Shown in pieces: positions 17,584 through 27,530 of a stretch of 57,810 nucleotides of DNA (position 1 is the first letter of the stretch; the number at the start of each line of letters is the position of its first letter). Source of the stretch: Streptomyces lushanensis (lineage in GTDB: Bacteria > Actinomycetota > Actinomycetes > Streptomycetales > Streptomycetaceae). The stretch spans positions 1 to 57,810 of the forward strand of contig NZ_MAUD01000160.1 in assembly GCF_001700515.1 (NCBI RefSeq). The letters are read 5' to 3'. The notes beneath the pieces are model-generated. The model saw only the letters and a program-made list of their open reading frames with translations. It was not told where the DNA came from and did not search any database. The position numbers were made by a program, and so were the translations under genes.

Positions 17584-17589
17584 ACCCTA
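17584..17589 (-). promoter_or_regulatory. Candidate -10 element (TAGGGT) for leaderless trpE
   Basis: TAGGGT on the minus strand ends 8 nt before the trpE ATG, with no Shine-Dalgarno in between. It fits TANNNT -10 elements of Streptomyces leaderless genes; no convincing -35 box was found. Confidence 0.4.
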
Positions 17590-17612
17590 CTCGGTGGGAC
17601 GGACCGGTCCGT

Positions 17613-18032
17613 TCACCGTCCGAGCGGCAGGACGTCCGCGTCGAAGCAGGTGCGCGCGCCGGTGTGGCAGGCGGCTCCCACCTGGTCGACCTGGACCAGC
17701 ACGGTGTCGGCGTCGCAGTCCAGGGCGACGGACTTGACGTGCTGGACATGGCCGGAGGTGTCGCCCTTGACCCAGTACTCGCGGCGGCTGCGGGACCAGT
17801 AGGTGCAGCGGCCGGTGGTCAGGGTGCGGTGCAGGGCCTCGTCGTCCATCCAGCCCAGCATCAGCACCTCGCCGGTGTCGTACTGCTGGGCGATGGCCGG
17901 GAGCAGTCCGTCGGGTGTGCGCTTGAGCCGGTCCGCGATGGCGGGATCGAGTCCCTGGCCCGGACCGGCCGCGTCGCCGGGTGTGCCGGTGGTGCCGGAC
18001 GGCGTGCTGGGTGTGCTGGACGTGCCGCTCAT
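17613..18032 (-). CDS. hisI: Phosphoribosyl-AMP cyclohydrolase
   Basis: HisI opens the adenine ring of phosphoribosyl-AMP, the third step of histidine synthesis. The 139-residue protein has a 25-residue Ser/Thr/Gly-rich N-terminus and then the conserved core. The core includes [29 protein letters not shown], the metal motif [14 protein letters not shown] and [12 protein letters not shown] with the zinc-binding cysteines. The start is ATG 18032, or ATG 18041 three codons upstream. It is monofunctional (no HisE domain). It is separated from hisF by a plus-strand gene and a hydrolase gene, unlike a continuous his operon. Confidence 0.94.
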   Translation of the reverse strand: MSGTSSTPSTPSGTTGTPGDAAGPGQGLDPAIADRLKRTPDGLLPAIAQQYDTGEVLMLGWMDDEALHRTLTTGRCTYWSRSRREYWVKGDTSGHVQHVKSVALDCDADTVLVQVDQVGAACHTGARTCFDADVLPLGR

Positions 18033-18104
18033 GGGTCCCATTGTGCCGCGCCCGCGCCGTTCACCGGGCCCGCCGTCCACTGGGCGGACGGGGCGGTGCC
18101 GCCG

Positions 18105-18110
18105 TACGCT
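18105..18110 (+). promoter_or_regulatory. Candidate -10 element (TACGCT) for leaderless DinB-like gene
   Basis: TACGCT ends 7 nt before the ATG at 18118. The intervening bases are GGGGGCC, which could also act as a weak ribosome site. Confidence 0.35.
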
Positions 18111-18117
18111 GGGGGCC

Positions 18118-18750
18118 ATGTCGACCCATGCCAAGCGTGAACGGCTTCTGCTCGCCGATCTGTTGGAAGCCGCGGGCCCGGAGGCGCCGACGCTCTGCGA
18201 CGGCTGGCTGACCCGGGACCTCGCGGCCCATGTCGTGGTGCGCGAGCGCCGCCCGGACGCGGCGGGCGGCGTGCTGGTGCCCGCGCTCAGGAACCGGCTG
18301 GAGCGGGTGCAGGCCGAGTACGCGGCGAAGCCGTACGAGGAGCTGGTCCAGCTCATCCGTACGGGACCGCCGCGGCTGTCGCCGTACGGCATCAAGCAGA
18401 TCGACGAGGCGGCGAACGCGATCGAGTTCTATGTGCACGCCGAGGATGTGCGGCGGGCGCAGCCCGACTGGACGCCGCGTGAGATCGACCGTGTCTTCGC
18501 GGACGCGCTCTGGTCGCGGCTGGAGAAGGGCGGCCGGATGCTGGGCCGCAAGTCGCCGGTGGGTCTGGTGCTGCGCCGCCCGGACGGCCAGACGGCCGTG
18601 GCCCACCGCGGCACACCGGTGGTGACGGTCACCGGTGAGCCGGGTGAGCTGACGCTCTTCGTGTTCGGGCGGCAGGGCGTCACGGACGCGGAGCTGGACG
18701 GCGACAAGGACGCGATCGCCCGGCTCCAGGAGGCGAAGCTCGGTATCTGA
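18118..18750 (+). CDS. TIGR03085-type DinB/maleylpyruvate-isomerase-like metal-binding protein
   Basis: This 210-residue protein begins [20 protein letters not shown] and has [22 protein letters not shown], the characteristic helix with the conserved His of the MDMPI/DinB-like fold. [16 protein letters not shown] contributes another His. A C-terminal beta domain (from [16 protein letters not shown]) follows. Members are thought to bind a divalent metal and may use mycothiol, but the reaction is unknown. It is the only plus-strand gene in the trp/his block and overlaps nothing. The 7-nt spacing between a TACGCT hexamer and the ATG suggests its own promoter. Confidence 0.78.
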   Translation: MSTHAKRERLLLADLLEAAGPEAPTLCDGWLTRDLAAHVVVRERRPDAAGGVLVPALRNRLERVQAEYAAKPYEELVQLIRTGPPRLSPYGIKQIDEAANAIEFYVHAEDVRRAQPDWTPREIDRVFADALWSRLEKGGRMLGRKSPVGLVLRRPDGQTAVAHRGTPVVTVTGEPGELTLFVFGRQGVTDAELDGDKDAIARLQEAKLGI

Positions 18751-18810
18751 GCGGTCGGTCCTGTGTCCGGGCGCTCTCGCCGACGGGCGGCGGGAGCCCG
18801 CCGAAGGACG

Positions 18811-19773
18811 TCAGGTGTGCGGGCAGTTCCCCCGGTACTCCGCGATCGTCGGGCCCGGCGCCGGCAGGGGGCAGAGGAACCGCTCGTAGCGGGTGTCGTT
18901 GTCGATGAACCGCTTCAGCCAGGACACGCTGTACTTGGCGATGGTGGTGTTCGCCGTGATCGGTGTCCGGTGGACGGCGCCCTTCAGCTCCAGATACGCC
19001 TTGTCGAGCGTGCCGGGCAGTGACGCGTAGAACGGCTCCGAGTGCGCGGCGACCGGCGCGACCGTGTCGCCGTCGGCACCGACCACCAGGGTGGGTGTAC
19101 GGACCTCGGGCCAGGTGGTGTCCAGGTTCCAGCCGGTCAGCGGGATGGCCGCCTTCAGTGACGTACGGCTCTTGGCGGCCTCCAGGGAGCCGCCGCCGCC
19201 CATCGAGTGGCCCATGACACCGAGCCGGGTGCGGTCGATCCGCCCTCTGACCGCCGATTCACCCGTCAGATAGTCCAGTGCGGCGAGGAGTTGACGGCCG
19301 CGGCTGGCGGGCTGGTCGAGCCCGGTGAGGGTGTCGATGGTGAGGACGACGAAGCCCTGGGAGGCGAGACGCGGTCCGTACCAGGCGATGCTGGACTGGG
19401 TGCCGGTGAAGCCCGGCGAGACGGCCACCGCGCCGAAGGTGCCGTCCGCGGTGGAGGTCGGGTAGTGGACCGTGCCGCCGCCGAAGCCGCTGACGCTCGA
19501 TCGCGCGACGGTGATCCGCGAGACGGCGTACGGGCCGAGGGGTGCCTCGACGGAAGCCACGGTCGGCGCGGGACCGCGCTCGTACGGATTGGCCGCGGCC
19601 CGGACGGGGTGGGCGGCGGTGGCGGCCGGCGTGGCCGTGGCGGTGCCGGAGACCAGCGCGGCGAAGAGCCCGGCGGTCGCGACCGCCAGGGCCGCCGGGT
19701 TCCGGACGGTCCATGTCCTTCGTGCGGTTCGGGTGCGAGTGGGGGTGGGCGGCTGGGCGTGCTGCTGCTGCAC
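18811..19773 (-). CDS. Secreted cutinase / PET-hydrolase-like polyester hydrolase
   Basis: The protein is close in sequence to actinobacterial cutinases and Streptomyces PET hydrolases. From GTG 19773 (AGAGG 8 nt upstream) it has 320 residues. A signal peptide runs to about residue 60 ([18 protein letters not shown], then Ala-rich). The mature enzyme starts near NPYERGP. The nucleophile is Ser190 in [11 protein letters not shown], the acid is Asp236 in [10 protein letters not shown] and His268 is in LKGAVHRTP. Cys301 and Cys317 can form the C-terminal disulfide. Phe122 stands where many PET-active enzymes have Tyr, and Val267 and Arg269 flank the catalytic His where relatives have Ser and Phe. 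It should hydrolyse ester bonds of polyesters or lipids outside the cell. It sits inside the his region, an odd place for such a gene. An in-frame start 31 codons upstream is less likely. Confidence 0.9.
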   Translation of the reverse strand: MQQQHAQPPTPTRTRTARRTWTVRNPAALAVATAGLFAALVSGTATATPAATAAHPVRAAANPYERGPAPTVASVEAPLGPYAVSRITVARSSVSGFGGGTVHYPTSTADGTFGAVAVSPGFTGTQSSIAWYGPRLASQGFVVLTIDTLTGLDQPASRGRQLLAALDYLTGESAVRGRIDRTRLGVMGHSMGGGGSLEAAKSRTSLKAAIPLTGWNLDTTWPEVRTPTLVVGADGDTVAPVAAHSEPFYASLPGTLDKAYLELKGAVHRTPITANTTIAKYSVSWLKRFIDNDTRYERFLCPLPAPGPTIAEYRGNCPHT

Positions 19774-20013
19774 GGTGGGGGCCTCTCGGTCGTGACGGAG
19801 CCACACCGGAAGCCGTCGGACGCACCGGAGTGGAACCGCGATTGTCACTGGCGGTTCCACTCTCACGGCGCATTCGCCCGGAAAGCACCGGCGAGTTCAC
19901 CGGTCTTCACCAGTTCTCGTCAGTCTTCCCCGGATTTCACCCGATTCCACCATCCCGCACAAACGGACCCGCGCGCTCCGGGTGTTGGCCCGGATCCGGG
20001 CCACCAGCCCTGC

Positions 20014-20769
20014 TCAGCGCACCGGATGGCCCGCCTCGCGCAGCGCCTGCTTGACCTCCGCGATCCGCAGATCACCGAAGTGGAAGACGGAGGCCGCGAG
20101 CACGGCGTCCGCGCCCGCGTCGATGGCGGGCGGGAAGTCCGCGAGCCGGCCCGCGCCGCCGGACGCGATCACGGGCACGGTCACCCGCCGGCGCACGGCC
20201 GCGATCATCTCGGTGTCGTAGCCGTCCTTCGTGCCGTCCGCGTCCATCGAGTTGAGCAGGATCTCCCCGGCGCCCAACTCGGCTGCCCGGTGGGCCCATT
20301 CGACGGCGTCGATGCCGGTGCCCTTCCGTCCGCCATGGGTGGTGACCTCGAACGAGCCGGACGCGGTGCGCCGCGCGTCGACCGACAGCACCAGCACCTG
20401 CCGCCCGAAGCGCTCGGCGATCTCCCGGATCAGCTCGGGCCGCGCGATGGCCGCGGTGTTGACGCCGACCTTGTCCGCGCCGGCCCGCAGCAGTCTGTCG
20501 ACATCCTCGGTGGTACGGACGCCGCCGCCGACGGTGAGCGGGATGAAGACCTGCTCGGCGGTGCGGCGCACCACGTCGTAGGTCGTCTCCCGGTCACCGG
20601 ACGACGCGGTGATGTCGAGGAACGTCAACTCGTCGGCGCCCTCCGCGTCGTACAGCTTGGCCATCTCGACGGGATCGCCGGCGTCGCGCAGATTCCGGAA
20701 GTTGACGCCCTTCACGACCCGGCCGCCGTCCACGTCCAGGCAGGGGATGACCCGTACGGCGAGGCTCAT
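20014..20769 (-). CDS. hisF: Imidazole glycerol phosphate synthase, cyclase subunit
   Basis: HisF is the (beta-alpha)8 cyclase that joins ammonia from HisH to PRFAR, giving imidazole glycerol phosphate and AICAR. The 251-residue protein has [18 protein letters not shown] (catalytic Asp12), [12 protein letters not shown] and [15 protein letters not shown] carrying the second catalytic Asp. Its ATG overlaps the ridA stop (ATGA). It is the last gene of the his run. An 18-bp palindrome (19986-20003) lies 10 bp after the stop. Confidence 0.97.
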   Translation of the reverse strand: MSLAVRVIPCLDVDGGRVVKGVNFRNLRDAGDPVEMAKLYDAEGADELTFLDITASSGDRETTYDVVRRTAEQVFIPLTVGGGVRTTEDVDRLLRAGADKVGVNTAAIARPELIREIAERFGRQVLVLSVDARRTASGSFEVTTHGGRKGTGIDAVEWAHRAAELGAGEILLNSMDADGTKDGYDTEMIAAVRRRVTVPVIASGGAGRLADFPPAIDAGADAVLAASVFHFGDLRIAEVKQALREAGHPVR

Positions 20770-21170
20770 CCGGCACCTCCCCGGTAGGCCTCGACCTCGA
20801 CCTCGACGAAGAGACTCGGATCGATCAGCCCGGCGACGACGATCATCGAGGCGGCCGGCCGCACGGCGTCGAAGAGCTCCTTGTGGGCGCGGCCGACCTC
20901 CTCGGCGTCGCGGACATGGGTGAGGTACATCCGCGTACGGACCACGTGCCCGGCGCCGAGACCGAGTTCCGCCAGCGCCTTGACGGCCACCCCGAAGGCG
21001 GTCTTCGCCTGCTCGTAGGGACCGCCCTCCGCGATCCTGCCGTCGACCACCGAGGTGCAGCCGGACACCAGGACCAGGCCGTTGGGCAGTTCGACCGCGC
21101 GGGAGTAGCCGAAGGACTCCTCCCAGGGCCCGCCGGAGGAGATCCTCCGCACGCCCGCGGTGTCGGTCAT
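20766..21170 (-). CDS. RidA/YjgF family protein in the his operon
   Basis: The 134-residue protein has the RidA-like fold segments: [50 protein letters not shown] and [20 protein letters not shown]. The Arg in VVRTRMYL corresponds to the family's substrate-binding arginine. RidA proteins hydrolyse reactive enamines/imines made by PLP enzymes. The gene sits between priA and hisF with 4-bp overlaps on both sides, so it is expressed together with the histidine enzymes, one of which (HisC) is a PLP aminotransferase. A direct role in histidine synthesis is not shown. Confidence 0.88.
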   Translation of the reverse strand: MTDTAGVRRISSGGPWEESFGYSRAVELPNGLVLVSGCTSVVDGRIAEGGPYEQAKTAFGVAVKALAELGLGAGHVVRTRMYLTHVRDAEEVGRAHKELFDAVRPAASMIVVAGLIDPSLFVEVEVEAYRGGAG

Positions 21171-21910
21171 CCGCGCACCGCCGTCAGCGCCTCTTCCAGG
21201 GTGAACGCCTCGGCGTAGAGCGCCTTGCCGACGATCGCGCCCTCGACGCCCACGGGCACGAGCGAGGCGATGGCGCGCAGATCGTCCAGCGAGGAGACAC
21301 CGCCGGAGGCCACGACCGGCTTGTCGGTGGCCGCGCAGACGTTCTTCAGCAGCTCCAGATTGGGGCCCTGGAGAGTGCCGTCCTTGGCGATGTCGGTGAC
21401 GACATAACGGGCGCAGCCCTCGGAGTCCAGCCGGGCCAGCGTCTCGTAGAGATCGCCGCCGTCCCGGGTCCAGCCACGGCCGCGCAGCGTGGTGCCGCGG
21501 ACGTCGAGACCGACCGCGATCCGCTCGCCGTGCCCGGCGATGATCCGGGCGACCCACTCGGGGCTCTCCAGCGCGGCCGTACCGAGATTGACCCGGGTAC
21601 AGCCGGTGGCGAGGGCCGCGGCGAGCGAGGCGTCGTCGCGGATGCCGCCGGAGAGTTCGACCTTGATGTCCATGGCCGCGGTGACCTCGGCGATCAGTTC
21701 GCGGTTGTCGCCGGTGCCGAACGCGGCGTCGAGATCGACCAGATGCAGCCACTCGGCGCCGGAGCGCTGCCAGGCGAGGGCGGCTTCGAGCGGGGAGCCG
21801 TAGGACGTCTCCGTACCGGACTCGCCGTGGACGAGCCGTACGGCCTGGCCGTCACGGACGTCGACGGCGGGAAGGAGTTCGAGCTTCGGCACAAGAGCCT
21901 CGGGTGACAT
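21167..21910 (-). CDS. priA: Bifunctional HisA/TrpF isomerase PriA
   Basis: PriA isomerises both ProFAR (histidine pathway) and phosphoribosyl anthranilate (tryptophan pathway). The 247-residue barrel shows [18 protein letters not shown] (catalytic Asp17), [29 protein letters not shown] (second catalytic Asp) and [13 protein letters not shown]. The assignment to PriA rather than HisA rests on the actinobacterial sequence type and on the absence of trpF among the trp genes here. The gene abuts hisH directly (TGA then ATG) and overlaps ridA by 4 bp. Confidence 0.95.
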   Translation of the reverse strand: MSPEALVPKLELLPAVDVRDGQAVRLVHGESGTETSYGSPLEAALAWQRSGAEWLHLVDLDAAFGTGDNRELIAEVTAAMDIKVELSGGIRDDASLAAALATGCTRVNLGTAALESPEWVARIIAGHGERIAVGLDVRGTTLRGRGWTRDGGDLYETLARLDSEGCARYVVTDIAKDGTLQGPNLELLKNVCAATDKPVVASGGVSSLDDLRAIASLVPVGVEGAIVGKALYAEAFTLEEALTAVRG

Positions 21911-22546
21911 TCAGAGGGTTCCGATCCAGTTGGTCAGCAGCGTGGCGCCGGCGTCGCCGGACTTCTCGGGGTGGAACTGGGTCGCCCACAGTGCCCCGTT
22001 CTCCACCGCGGCCACGAACGGCTCGCCGTGCGTGGACCAGGTGACCCTGGGGGCCCGGATCCTGGGGTTGGTGACGTCCAGGTTCCAGTCGTGGACCGCG
22101 TACGAGTGGACGAAGTAGAACCGGGCATCGGCGTCGAGACCGGCGAACAGCTCGCTGTCCCGCGGCGCCCGCACCGTGTTCCATCCCATGTGGGGCACGA
22201 TCGGCGCGGTCAGCGGCGCCACCGTACCGGGCCACTCGTCGAGTCCCTCGGTCTCCACACCGTGCTCGATGCCCCGCTCGAAGAGGATCTGCATACCGAC
22301 GCAGATGCCCATCACGGGACGGCCGCCCGCGAGCCTGCGGCCGATGATCCAGTCGCCGCGCGCGGCGGTGAGCCCCTTCATACAGGCGGAAAAGGCGCCG
22401 ACACCGGGGACGAGCAGCCCGTCGGCGTTCATGGCGCGGTCGAAATCACGGGTGATCTCCACCTCCGCGCCGGCGCGGGCGAGGGCCCGTTCCGCGGAAC
22501 GGACATTGCCGAATCCGTAGTCGAAGACAACCACGTTCCTGGTCAT
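21911..22546 (-). CDS. hisH: Imidazole glycerol phosphate synthase, glutaminase subunit
   Basis: HisH supplies ammonia from glutamine to HisF. The 211-residue class I amidotransferase has the nucleophile Cys82 in [11 protein letters not shown], the loop GVGAFSACM, and the His/Glu pair in [11 protein letters not shown]. The ATG at 22546 overlaps the stop of the 55-residue ORF upstream. It is the expected partner of hisF, although priA and ridA lie between them. Confidence 0.97.
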   Translation of the reverse strand: MTRNVVVFDYGFGNVRSAERALARAGAEVEITRDFDRAMNADGLLVPGVGAFSACMKGLTAARGDWIIGRRLAGGRPVMGICVGMQILFERGIEHGVETEGLDEWPGTVAPLTAPIVPHMGWNTVRAPRDSELFAGLDADARFYFVHSYAVHDWNLDVTNPRIRAPRVTWSTHGEPFVAAVENGALWATQFHPEKSGDAGATLLTNWIGTL

Positions 22547-22710
22547 TCCCAGATCCCCTGGATACGCAGGACCCCGGCGATCAGACAGAGCGCGGAGCAG
22601 AGCGCGAGCAGCACGATCACGCCCTTGGGCAGCTTCTGCTTGGCAAAGGAGTAGACGCCTCCGGCCAGAAAGAGCCCCACGACGATCAGAATGGTCGACA
22701 GACCGGTCAC
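22543..22710 (-). CDS. 55-residue membrane protein within the his operon
   Basis: GTG 22710 overlaps the hisB stop (GTGA) and the stop overlaps the hisH start (ATGA), so the gene is coupled on both sides. The product has two hydrophobic segments, about 5-18 ([17 protein letters not shown]) and 27-44 ([16 protein letters not shown]), joined by a short basic loop FAKQKLPKG. This predicts a small hairpin membrane protein. Such an ORF is usual in Streptomyces his operons. I know of no function. Confidence 0.78.
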   Translation of the reverse strand: MTGLSTILIVVGLFLAGGVYSFAKQKLPKGVIVLLALCSALCLIAGVLRIQGIWE

Positions 22711-23300
22711 AGGGCGCCCTTGGTCGAAGGAAGGATGCCGACCGCGCGCGGGTCGCGCTCGGAGGCGTACCGCAGGGCGCGCGCGAGGGCCTTGAACTGG
22801 CACTCCACGATGTGGTGGGCGTTGCGCCCGTACGGGACATGGACGTGCAGCGCGATCTGGGCCTGGGCCACGAAGGACTCCAGGATGTGCCGCGTCATGG
22901 TCGTGTCGTACTCGCCGATCATCGGCGCCATGTTCTCCGGCTCGGTGTGCACCAGATACGGGCGGCCCGAGAGGTCCACCGTCACCTGGGCGAGCGCCTC
23001 GTCCAGCGGGACGGTGCAGTTGCCGAAGCGGTGGATGCCGACCTTGTCGCCGAGGGCCTGCCGGAAGGCGGCGCCGAGGGCGAGCGAGGTGTCCTCGATG
23101 GTGTGGTGCGAGTCGATGTGCAGATCGCCCTCGGTCTTCACCGTGAGATCGAACAGACCGTGCCGACCGAGCTGGTCGAGCATGTGGTCGTAGAAGCCGA
23201 CGCCCGTCGACACATCGACCTCGCCCCTGCCGTCGAGATCGATCTCGACGACCACGGAGGTCTCCTTCGTACTGCGTTCCACACGGCCGATGCGGCTCAT
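22707..23300 (-). CDS. hisB: Imidazoleglycerol-phosphate dehydratase
   Basis: HisB dehydrates IGP to imidazole acetol phosphate. The 197-residue monofunctional enzyme has the duplicated manganese-binding motifs: [47 protein letters not shown] and the C-terminal PSTKGAL. There is no phosphatase domain. Its start overlaps the hisC stop and its stop overlaps the small ORF, each by 4 bp. Confidence 0.97.
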   Translation of the reverse strand: MSRIGRVERSTKETSVVVEIDLDGRGEVDVSTGVGFYDHMLDQLGRHGLFDLTVKTEGDLHIDSHHTIEDTSLALGAAFRQALGDKVGIHRFGNCTVPLDEALAQVTVDLSGRPYLVHTEPENMAPMIGEYDTTMTRHILESFVAQAQIALHVHVPYGRNAHHIVECQFKALARALRYASERDPRAVGILPSTKGAL

Positions 23301-24415
23301 GCGCTCTGCTCCTTCTTCAGATCACGTACCGCGTCGAGGAACGCGTCGTTCTCGGCGGGAGTGCCCGCGGTGACCCGCAGCCGGCCCGGTACGCCGTTGT
23401 CACGGATCAGGACACCGCGGTCGAGAATCCGCTGCCAGGCCGCGTGGGAGTCCTCGAAGCGGCCGAACTGGACGAAGTTCGCGTCCGACTCGGTGACCTC
23501 GTAACCGATCGCCCGCAACTCCCCGACCAGCCGGTCCCGCTCGGCCTTCAGCGTCTCGACGTACCCGAGCAGCGTATCGGTGTGCTCCAGCGCGGCGAGC
23601 GCGGTGGCCTGGGTGACGGCGGAGAGGTGGTAGGGCAGCCGTACCAGCTGGACGGCGTCGACCACGGCGGGATGCGCGGCGAGATAGCCGAGCCGCAGTC
23701 CGGCCGCGCCGAAGGCCTTGGACATCGTGCGGCACACGACCAGACACGGCCGGTCCGCCAGCAGCGGCAGCAGGGAGGCCCGGTGGCTGAACTCGACATA
23801 GGCCTCGTCCACCACGACGAGCGACGCGCGCGCCGACTGGGCGGCCTCGTACAGCGCGAGGACCGTCTCGGCGGCGACGGCCGTGCCCGTGGGGTTGTTG
23901 GGCGAGGTGATGAAGACGACCTCGGGCCGGCGCTCGGCGAGCACCGCGCACGCCGCGTCCACGTCGATGGTGAAGTCCTCGCCGCGCGGCCCGGAGATCC
24001 AGCCGGTGCCGGTGCCGCGCGCGATGAGCGCGTGCATCGAGTACGAGGGCTCGAAGCCGATGGCGGTGCGTCCCGGGCCGCCGAAGGTCTGGAGCAGTTG
24101 CTGGATGACCTCGTTGGAGCCGTTGGCGGCCCAGACGTTCGCGGCCGTCAGCGGGTGCTTGCCGGTACGGGTGAGATACGCGGCCAGCTCGGTGCGCAGC
24201 TCGACCGCGTCCCGGTCGGGATAGCGGTTGAGCCCGCGCGCGGCCTCGCGGACGCGCTCGGTGATCCGCTCGACCAGCGGCTCGGGCAGGGGATAGGGGT
24301 TCTCGTTGGTGTTGAGCTGTACGGGGACGTCGAGCTGGGGCGCGCCGTAGGGGAACTTCCCGCGCAGCTCGTCCCGTACGGGCAGATCGTCGATGCCGAA
24401 GGCGGAGCTGGTCAC
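23297..24415 (-). CDS. hisC: Histidinol-phosphate aminotransferase
   Basis: HisC is a fold-type I PLP aminotransferase. GTG 24415, overlapping the hisD stop, gives 372 residues beginning [19 protein letters not shown]; the longer open frame upstream is an overlap with hisD. Recognisable parts are [14 protein letters not shown], the [12 protein letters not shown] phosphate region, [18 protein letters not shown] with the PLP-binding Asp and Tyr, [17 protein letters not shown] with the PLP lysine, and a C-terminal Arg in [15 protein letters not shown]. Confidence 0.97.
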   Translation of the reverse strand: MTSSAFGIDDLPVRDELRGKFPYGAPQLDVPVQLNTNENPYPLPEPLVERITERVREAARGLNRYPDRDAVELRTELAAYLTRTGKHPLTAANVWAANGSNEVIQQLLQTFGGPGRTAIGFEPSYSMHALIARGTGTGWISGPRGEDFTIDVDAACAVLAERRPEVVFITSPNNPTGTAVAAETVLALYEAAQSARASLVVVDEAYVEFSHRASLLPLLADRPCLVVCRTMSKAFGAAGLRLGYLAAHPAVVDAVQLVRLPYHLSAVTQATALAALEHTDTLLGYVETLKAERDRLVGELRAIGYEVTESDANFVQFGRFEDSHAAWQRILDRGVLIRDNGVPGRLRVTAGTPAENDAFLDAVRDLKKEQSA

Positions 24416-25743
24416 TTGCCGGGCACCTGCCATCCGAACCTCGACGTCACGGCCGCGCCGTGGGCGGGCAGGTCCTCCGCCTCCGCGAGGGTGACCACAT
24501 GGTGGGCGACCTCGGCGAGCGCGTGCTCGCTGTAGTCCACGATGTGGATACCGCGCAGGAACGACTGGACGGAGAGCCCCGAGGAGTGACAGGCGCAACC
24601 GCCGGTCGGCAGCACATGGTTGGAGCCCGCGCAGTAGTCGCCGAGCGAGACCGGCGAGTAAGGGCCGACGAAGATCGCGCCGGCGTTGCGGACCTGTCCG
24701 GCCACCTCGGCGGCGCGGGCGGTCTGGATCTCCAGGTGCTCGGCACCGTACGCGTCCACGACCCGCAGACCGTCCTCGACGGAGTCGACCAGCACGACCG
24801 CCGACTGCCGGCCGGAGAGCGCGGGCACCACCCGGTCCTCGATGTGCCTGGTCGCGGCGACCTGCGGCACCAGCTCCTTGTCCACCGCGTCGGCCAGCTC
24901 CACCGAGTCCGTGACGAGGACGGCCGCGGCGAGCGGGTCGTGCTCGGCCTGGCTGATCAGGTCGGCGGCGACATGGACGGGATCGGCGGTCGCGTCGGCG
25001 AGGATCGCGATCTCGGTCGGGCCGGCCTCGGCGTCGATACCGATCCGGCCGGTGAAGTAGCGCTTGGCGGCGGCGACCCAGACATTGCCGGGGCCGGTGA
25101 CCATGTTCACGGGAGCGCAGCCGTCGGGTCCTGAGGTGCCGTACGCGAACATCGCGACGGCCGTGGCGCCGCCCGCCGCGTACACCTCGTCGATCCCGAG
25201 CAGCGCGCACGCGGCCAGGATCGTCGGGTGCGGCAGACCGCCGAACTCCCGCTGGGCGGGCGAGGCCAGCGCGATGGACTCCACACCCGCCACCTGCGCG
25301 GGCACCACGTTCATGACGACGGAGGACGGATAGACCGACCGGCCGCCCGGCGCGTAGAGGCCCACACGCCCGACGGGCACCCACTTCTCGGTGACCGTGC
25401 CGCCGGGGACGACCTGGGTGGTGTGCGAGCCGCGCCGCTGAGCGCGGTGGACCAGCTCGGCGCGCCGGATCGACTCCTCCAGAGCGGCCCGTACGGCAGG
25501 GTCGAGCTCTTCCAGCGCGGCGTGCAGGGCGGCCACGGGCACCCGGATCCGCTCCAGCGTCACACCGTCGAATCTCTCGGCGTACTCGATCAGTGCCGCG
25601 GTGCCCCGATGGCGCACGTCCTCGCAGAGGGGCCGCACCTTCTCCAGGGCGGCTTCCACATCGAACTCGGCTCGGGGCAGCAGGTCGCGCAGGGCTCCAC
25701 CCTCGGGAAGGGCCTCGCCACGCAGATCGATTCGTGAGATCAC
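24412..25743 (-). CDS. hisD: Histidinol dehydrogenase
   Basis: HisD carries out the last two oxidations of histidine synthesis with NAD and zinc. GTG 25743 gives 443 residues beginning [13 protein letters not shown], the standard start. Motifs include [62 protein letters not shown] and the zinc-site region [18 protein letters not shown]. It is the first gene of the coupled his run. No Shine-Dalgarno precedes the GTG; instead GAGAAT lies 7 nt upstream, suggesting leaderless initiation. Confidence 0.97.
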   Translation of the reverse strand: MISRIDLRGEALPEGGALRDLLPRAEFDVEAALEKVRPLCEDVRHRGTAALIEYAERFDGVTLERIRVPVAALHAALEELDPAVRAALEESIRRAELVHRAQRRGSHTTQVVPGGTVTEKWVPVGRVGLYAPGGRSVYPSSVVMNVVPAQVAGVESIALASPAQREFGGLPHPTILAACALLGIDEVYAAGGATAVAMFAYGTSGPDGCAPVNMVTGPGNVWVAAAKRYFTGRIGIDAEAGPTEIAILADATADPVHVAADLISQAEHDPLAAAVLVTDSVELADAVDKELVPQVAATRHIEDRVVPALSGRQSAVVLVDSVEDGLRVVDAYGAEHLEIQTARAAEVAGQVRNAGAIFVGPYSPVSLGDYCAGSNHVLPTGGCACHSSGLSVQSFLRGIHIVDYSEHALAEVAHHVVTLAEAEDLPAHGAAVTSRFGWQVPGK

Positions 25744-25750
25744 GGGGTCA

Positions 25751-25756
25751 ATTCTC
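25751..25756 (-). promoter_or_regulatory. Candidate -10 element (GAGAAT) for leaderless hisD
   Basis: GAGAAT on the minus strand ends 7 nt before the hisD GTG, with TGACCCC between and no ribosome site. This matches leaderless spacing, but the hexamer is a poor TANNNT match. Confidence 0.3.
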
Positions 25757-25784
25757 GCAGACCGGATCAGGCCGCCGGACGCGC

Positions 25785-25801
25785 GTATCACTGGCTGATA
25801 C
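25785..25801. promoter_or_regulatory. Inverted repeat in the hisD divergent region
   Basis: GTATCA-CTGGC-TGATAC is a perfect 6+6 inverted repeat with a 5-bp spacer. It is 42 bp upstream of the hisD start and 128 bp upstream of the divergent membrane-protein gene, so it is an operator candidate for either direction. No other structure is clear in the 185-bp spacer. Confidence 0.35.
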
Positions 25802-25928
25802 ATGTCCCGGACGCCACGCCTCACCACTAGCGTTCAGCGGGTCACTCAGCGGGCACAACCGTTGTACGGACCAGCCAAATACACCGTCCGTGACCATCCG
25901 TACATCATCAGGGGAAGCGGAGGCGGCA

Positions 25929-27530
25929 GTGACCGAGCCGCAGGACGACGAATCTCCCGACTGGCTCAGCGCGGCGGAACTGGGCATGTGGCAGTCGTTC
26001 CGCAACGGCAGCACCTACGACCTGAGCACCTCGGACCCGCTGCTGAACGATCCCTTCTCACCGCTCCCCTGGGGCACCGAGCGCAGTGTGCGCGCCCGTG
26101 TCATCGCCCTGCTGCTGCTCAGCGGCCCGGCGGCGCTCCCCGGCAGGGTCGCGGCGCTGAAGCTGCGCGGGGTCCAGATCACCGGCACGCTGAATCTCGC
26201 GGGCGGCACGATCGCGCCGTACGTCGAGCTGAACCACTGCCGCTTCGAGAACGAGGTGGTGCTGCCCGAGTCGCACTTCACCACACTGCGGATGGTGGGC
26301 TGTGCGATTCCGCGGCTGGAGGCGGCCCGGCTGCGCACGGAGGGCGATCTGCATCTGCCGCGCTGCCGGGTCGACCGGGGCATACGGCTGACCGACGCGC
26401 AGATCGGTACGGATCTGCTGATCAGCCAGATCGATGTACGGCCCGACCGGCACGGCCGGGCGATCACGGCCGACGGGATGTCCGTCGCCCAGGACCTCCA
26501 GGCCGATCAGATCGAGACATATGGCGAGGTCAGTCTGCGGGGCGCGAAGGTCGGTGTGTCCCTGAGCCTGCGGGGCAGCCGGCTGCGCGCGGCGGCGGAA
26601 CGGCGCGCGCTCAACGCGCCGCAGCTCACGGTGGAGCGGTCGCTGTACATGACCGGCGCGTGGGTGAGCGAGGAGACCGGCGCACCCGGCGCCACTCCGC
26701 CGCACGGCGTCGGACGCGTCTCCACACCGCTGCACGGCACACGGTTGCAGCCGTTCGAATGCCGGGGCGGAGTACGGCTGGACGACGGGCGGTTCGGCGA
26801 CGCGGTCGACGTGGACCAGGCGCGCTTCTTCCTGGCGGCCACGGACGAGTTCTCGCTGCGCAGGATCGTCACGCCGGAGCTGCGGTTCAAGTGCGAGCGC
26901 CCGGAGGAGGGCCGTGTCGTCCTGAGCGGCGCGAAGATCGTCACACTGGTCGACATGTCGACGAGCTGGCCGGGGCCCGGCGGTCTGGCGATGGCCGGCT
27001 TCGTCTACGAGAACCTCGTCCCGTTCGGCCACTTCCCGCTGCCGCGGCGGCTGGAGTGGGTGGCGGCGGCGACACCCGAGTACTCCCCCGAGCCGTACGA
27101 GCGACTGGCCCAGGTGCTGCGCGGCAGCGGCGAGGACCAGGACGCGCGCGAAGTGCTGCTCGCCAAGCAGCGCCGCCGCCGCGAGACGCTGCCGCTCGCC
27201 GGGAAGCTCTGGGGCTACCTCCAGGACTGGACGGTCGCCTACGGCTACCGCCCGGGCCGCGCGGCCCTCTGGATGGCAGTGCTGTGGGGCGCGGGCACGC
27301 TCGGCTTCGCACACCACGCGCCGCCGTCGATCAAGGCCACGGAACACCCGGAGTGGAACCCGGCGCTGTACGCGCTGGACCTGCTGGTCCCGGTGATCAA
27401 CCTGGGCCAGGACGGCTACTGGCTGCTGACGGGCGGCTGGCAATGGGCGGCGGCGACGCTGGTGATACTGGGCTGGATCCTGGCCACGACGGTGGCAACG
27501 GGCGCGTCACGACTCCTCCGCCGCCTTTAG
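25929..27530 (+). CDS. Beta-helix-like, C-terminally membrane-anchored protein of unknown function
   Basis: GTG 25929 follows GGAGGCGGCA and gives 533 residues. Residues about 70-360 are made of imperfect repeated strands of the type 'LRGVQITGTLNLAGG', 'LRTEGDLHLPRCRV' and 'LRGAKVGVSLSLRGS'. These resemble pentapeptide or right-handed beta-helix repeats. A charged helical region with RQVLLAKQRRR-like character precedes two membrane segments near 440-460 and 500-525. A short loop (LLVPVINLGQDGYW) typical of similar anchored beta-helix proteins lies between them. Streptomyces relatives carry an annotation as membrane-associated oxidoreductase, for which I see no cofactor motif. The repeat part probably faces the cytoplasm. 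Function is unknown. Confidence 0.8.
   Translation: MTEPQDDESPDWLSAAELGMWQSFRNGSTYDLSTSDPLLNDPFSPLPWGTERSVRARVIALLLLSGPAALPGRVAALKLRGVQITGTLNLAGGTIAPYVELNHCRFENEVVLPESHFTTLRMVGCAIPRLEAARLRTEGDLHLPRCRVDRGIRLTDAQIGTDLLISQIDVRPDRHGRAITADGMSVAQDLQADQIETYGEVSLRGAKVGVSLSLRGSRLRAAAERRALNAPQLTVERSLYMTGAWVSEETGAPGATPPHGVGRVSTPLHGTRLQPFECRGGVRLDDGRFGDAVDVDQARFFLAATDEFSLRRIVTPELRFKCERPEEGRVVLSGAKIVTLVDMSTSWPGPGGLAMAGFVYENLVPFGHFPLPRRLEWVAAATPEYSPEPYERLAQVLRGSGEDQDAREVLLAKQRRRRETLPLAGKLWGYLQDWTVAYGYRPGRAALWMAVLWGAGTLGFAHHAPPSIKATEHPEWNPALYALDLLVPVINLGQDGYWLLTGGWQWAAATLVILGWILATTVATGASRLLRRL

Noticed and set aside
19986..20003. 18-bp perfect palindrome after hisF as a terminator
   Set aside because: It has no loop of its own and is short; with BamHI-like GGATCC at its centre it may be chance. 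I did not list it as a terminator.
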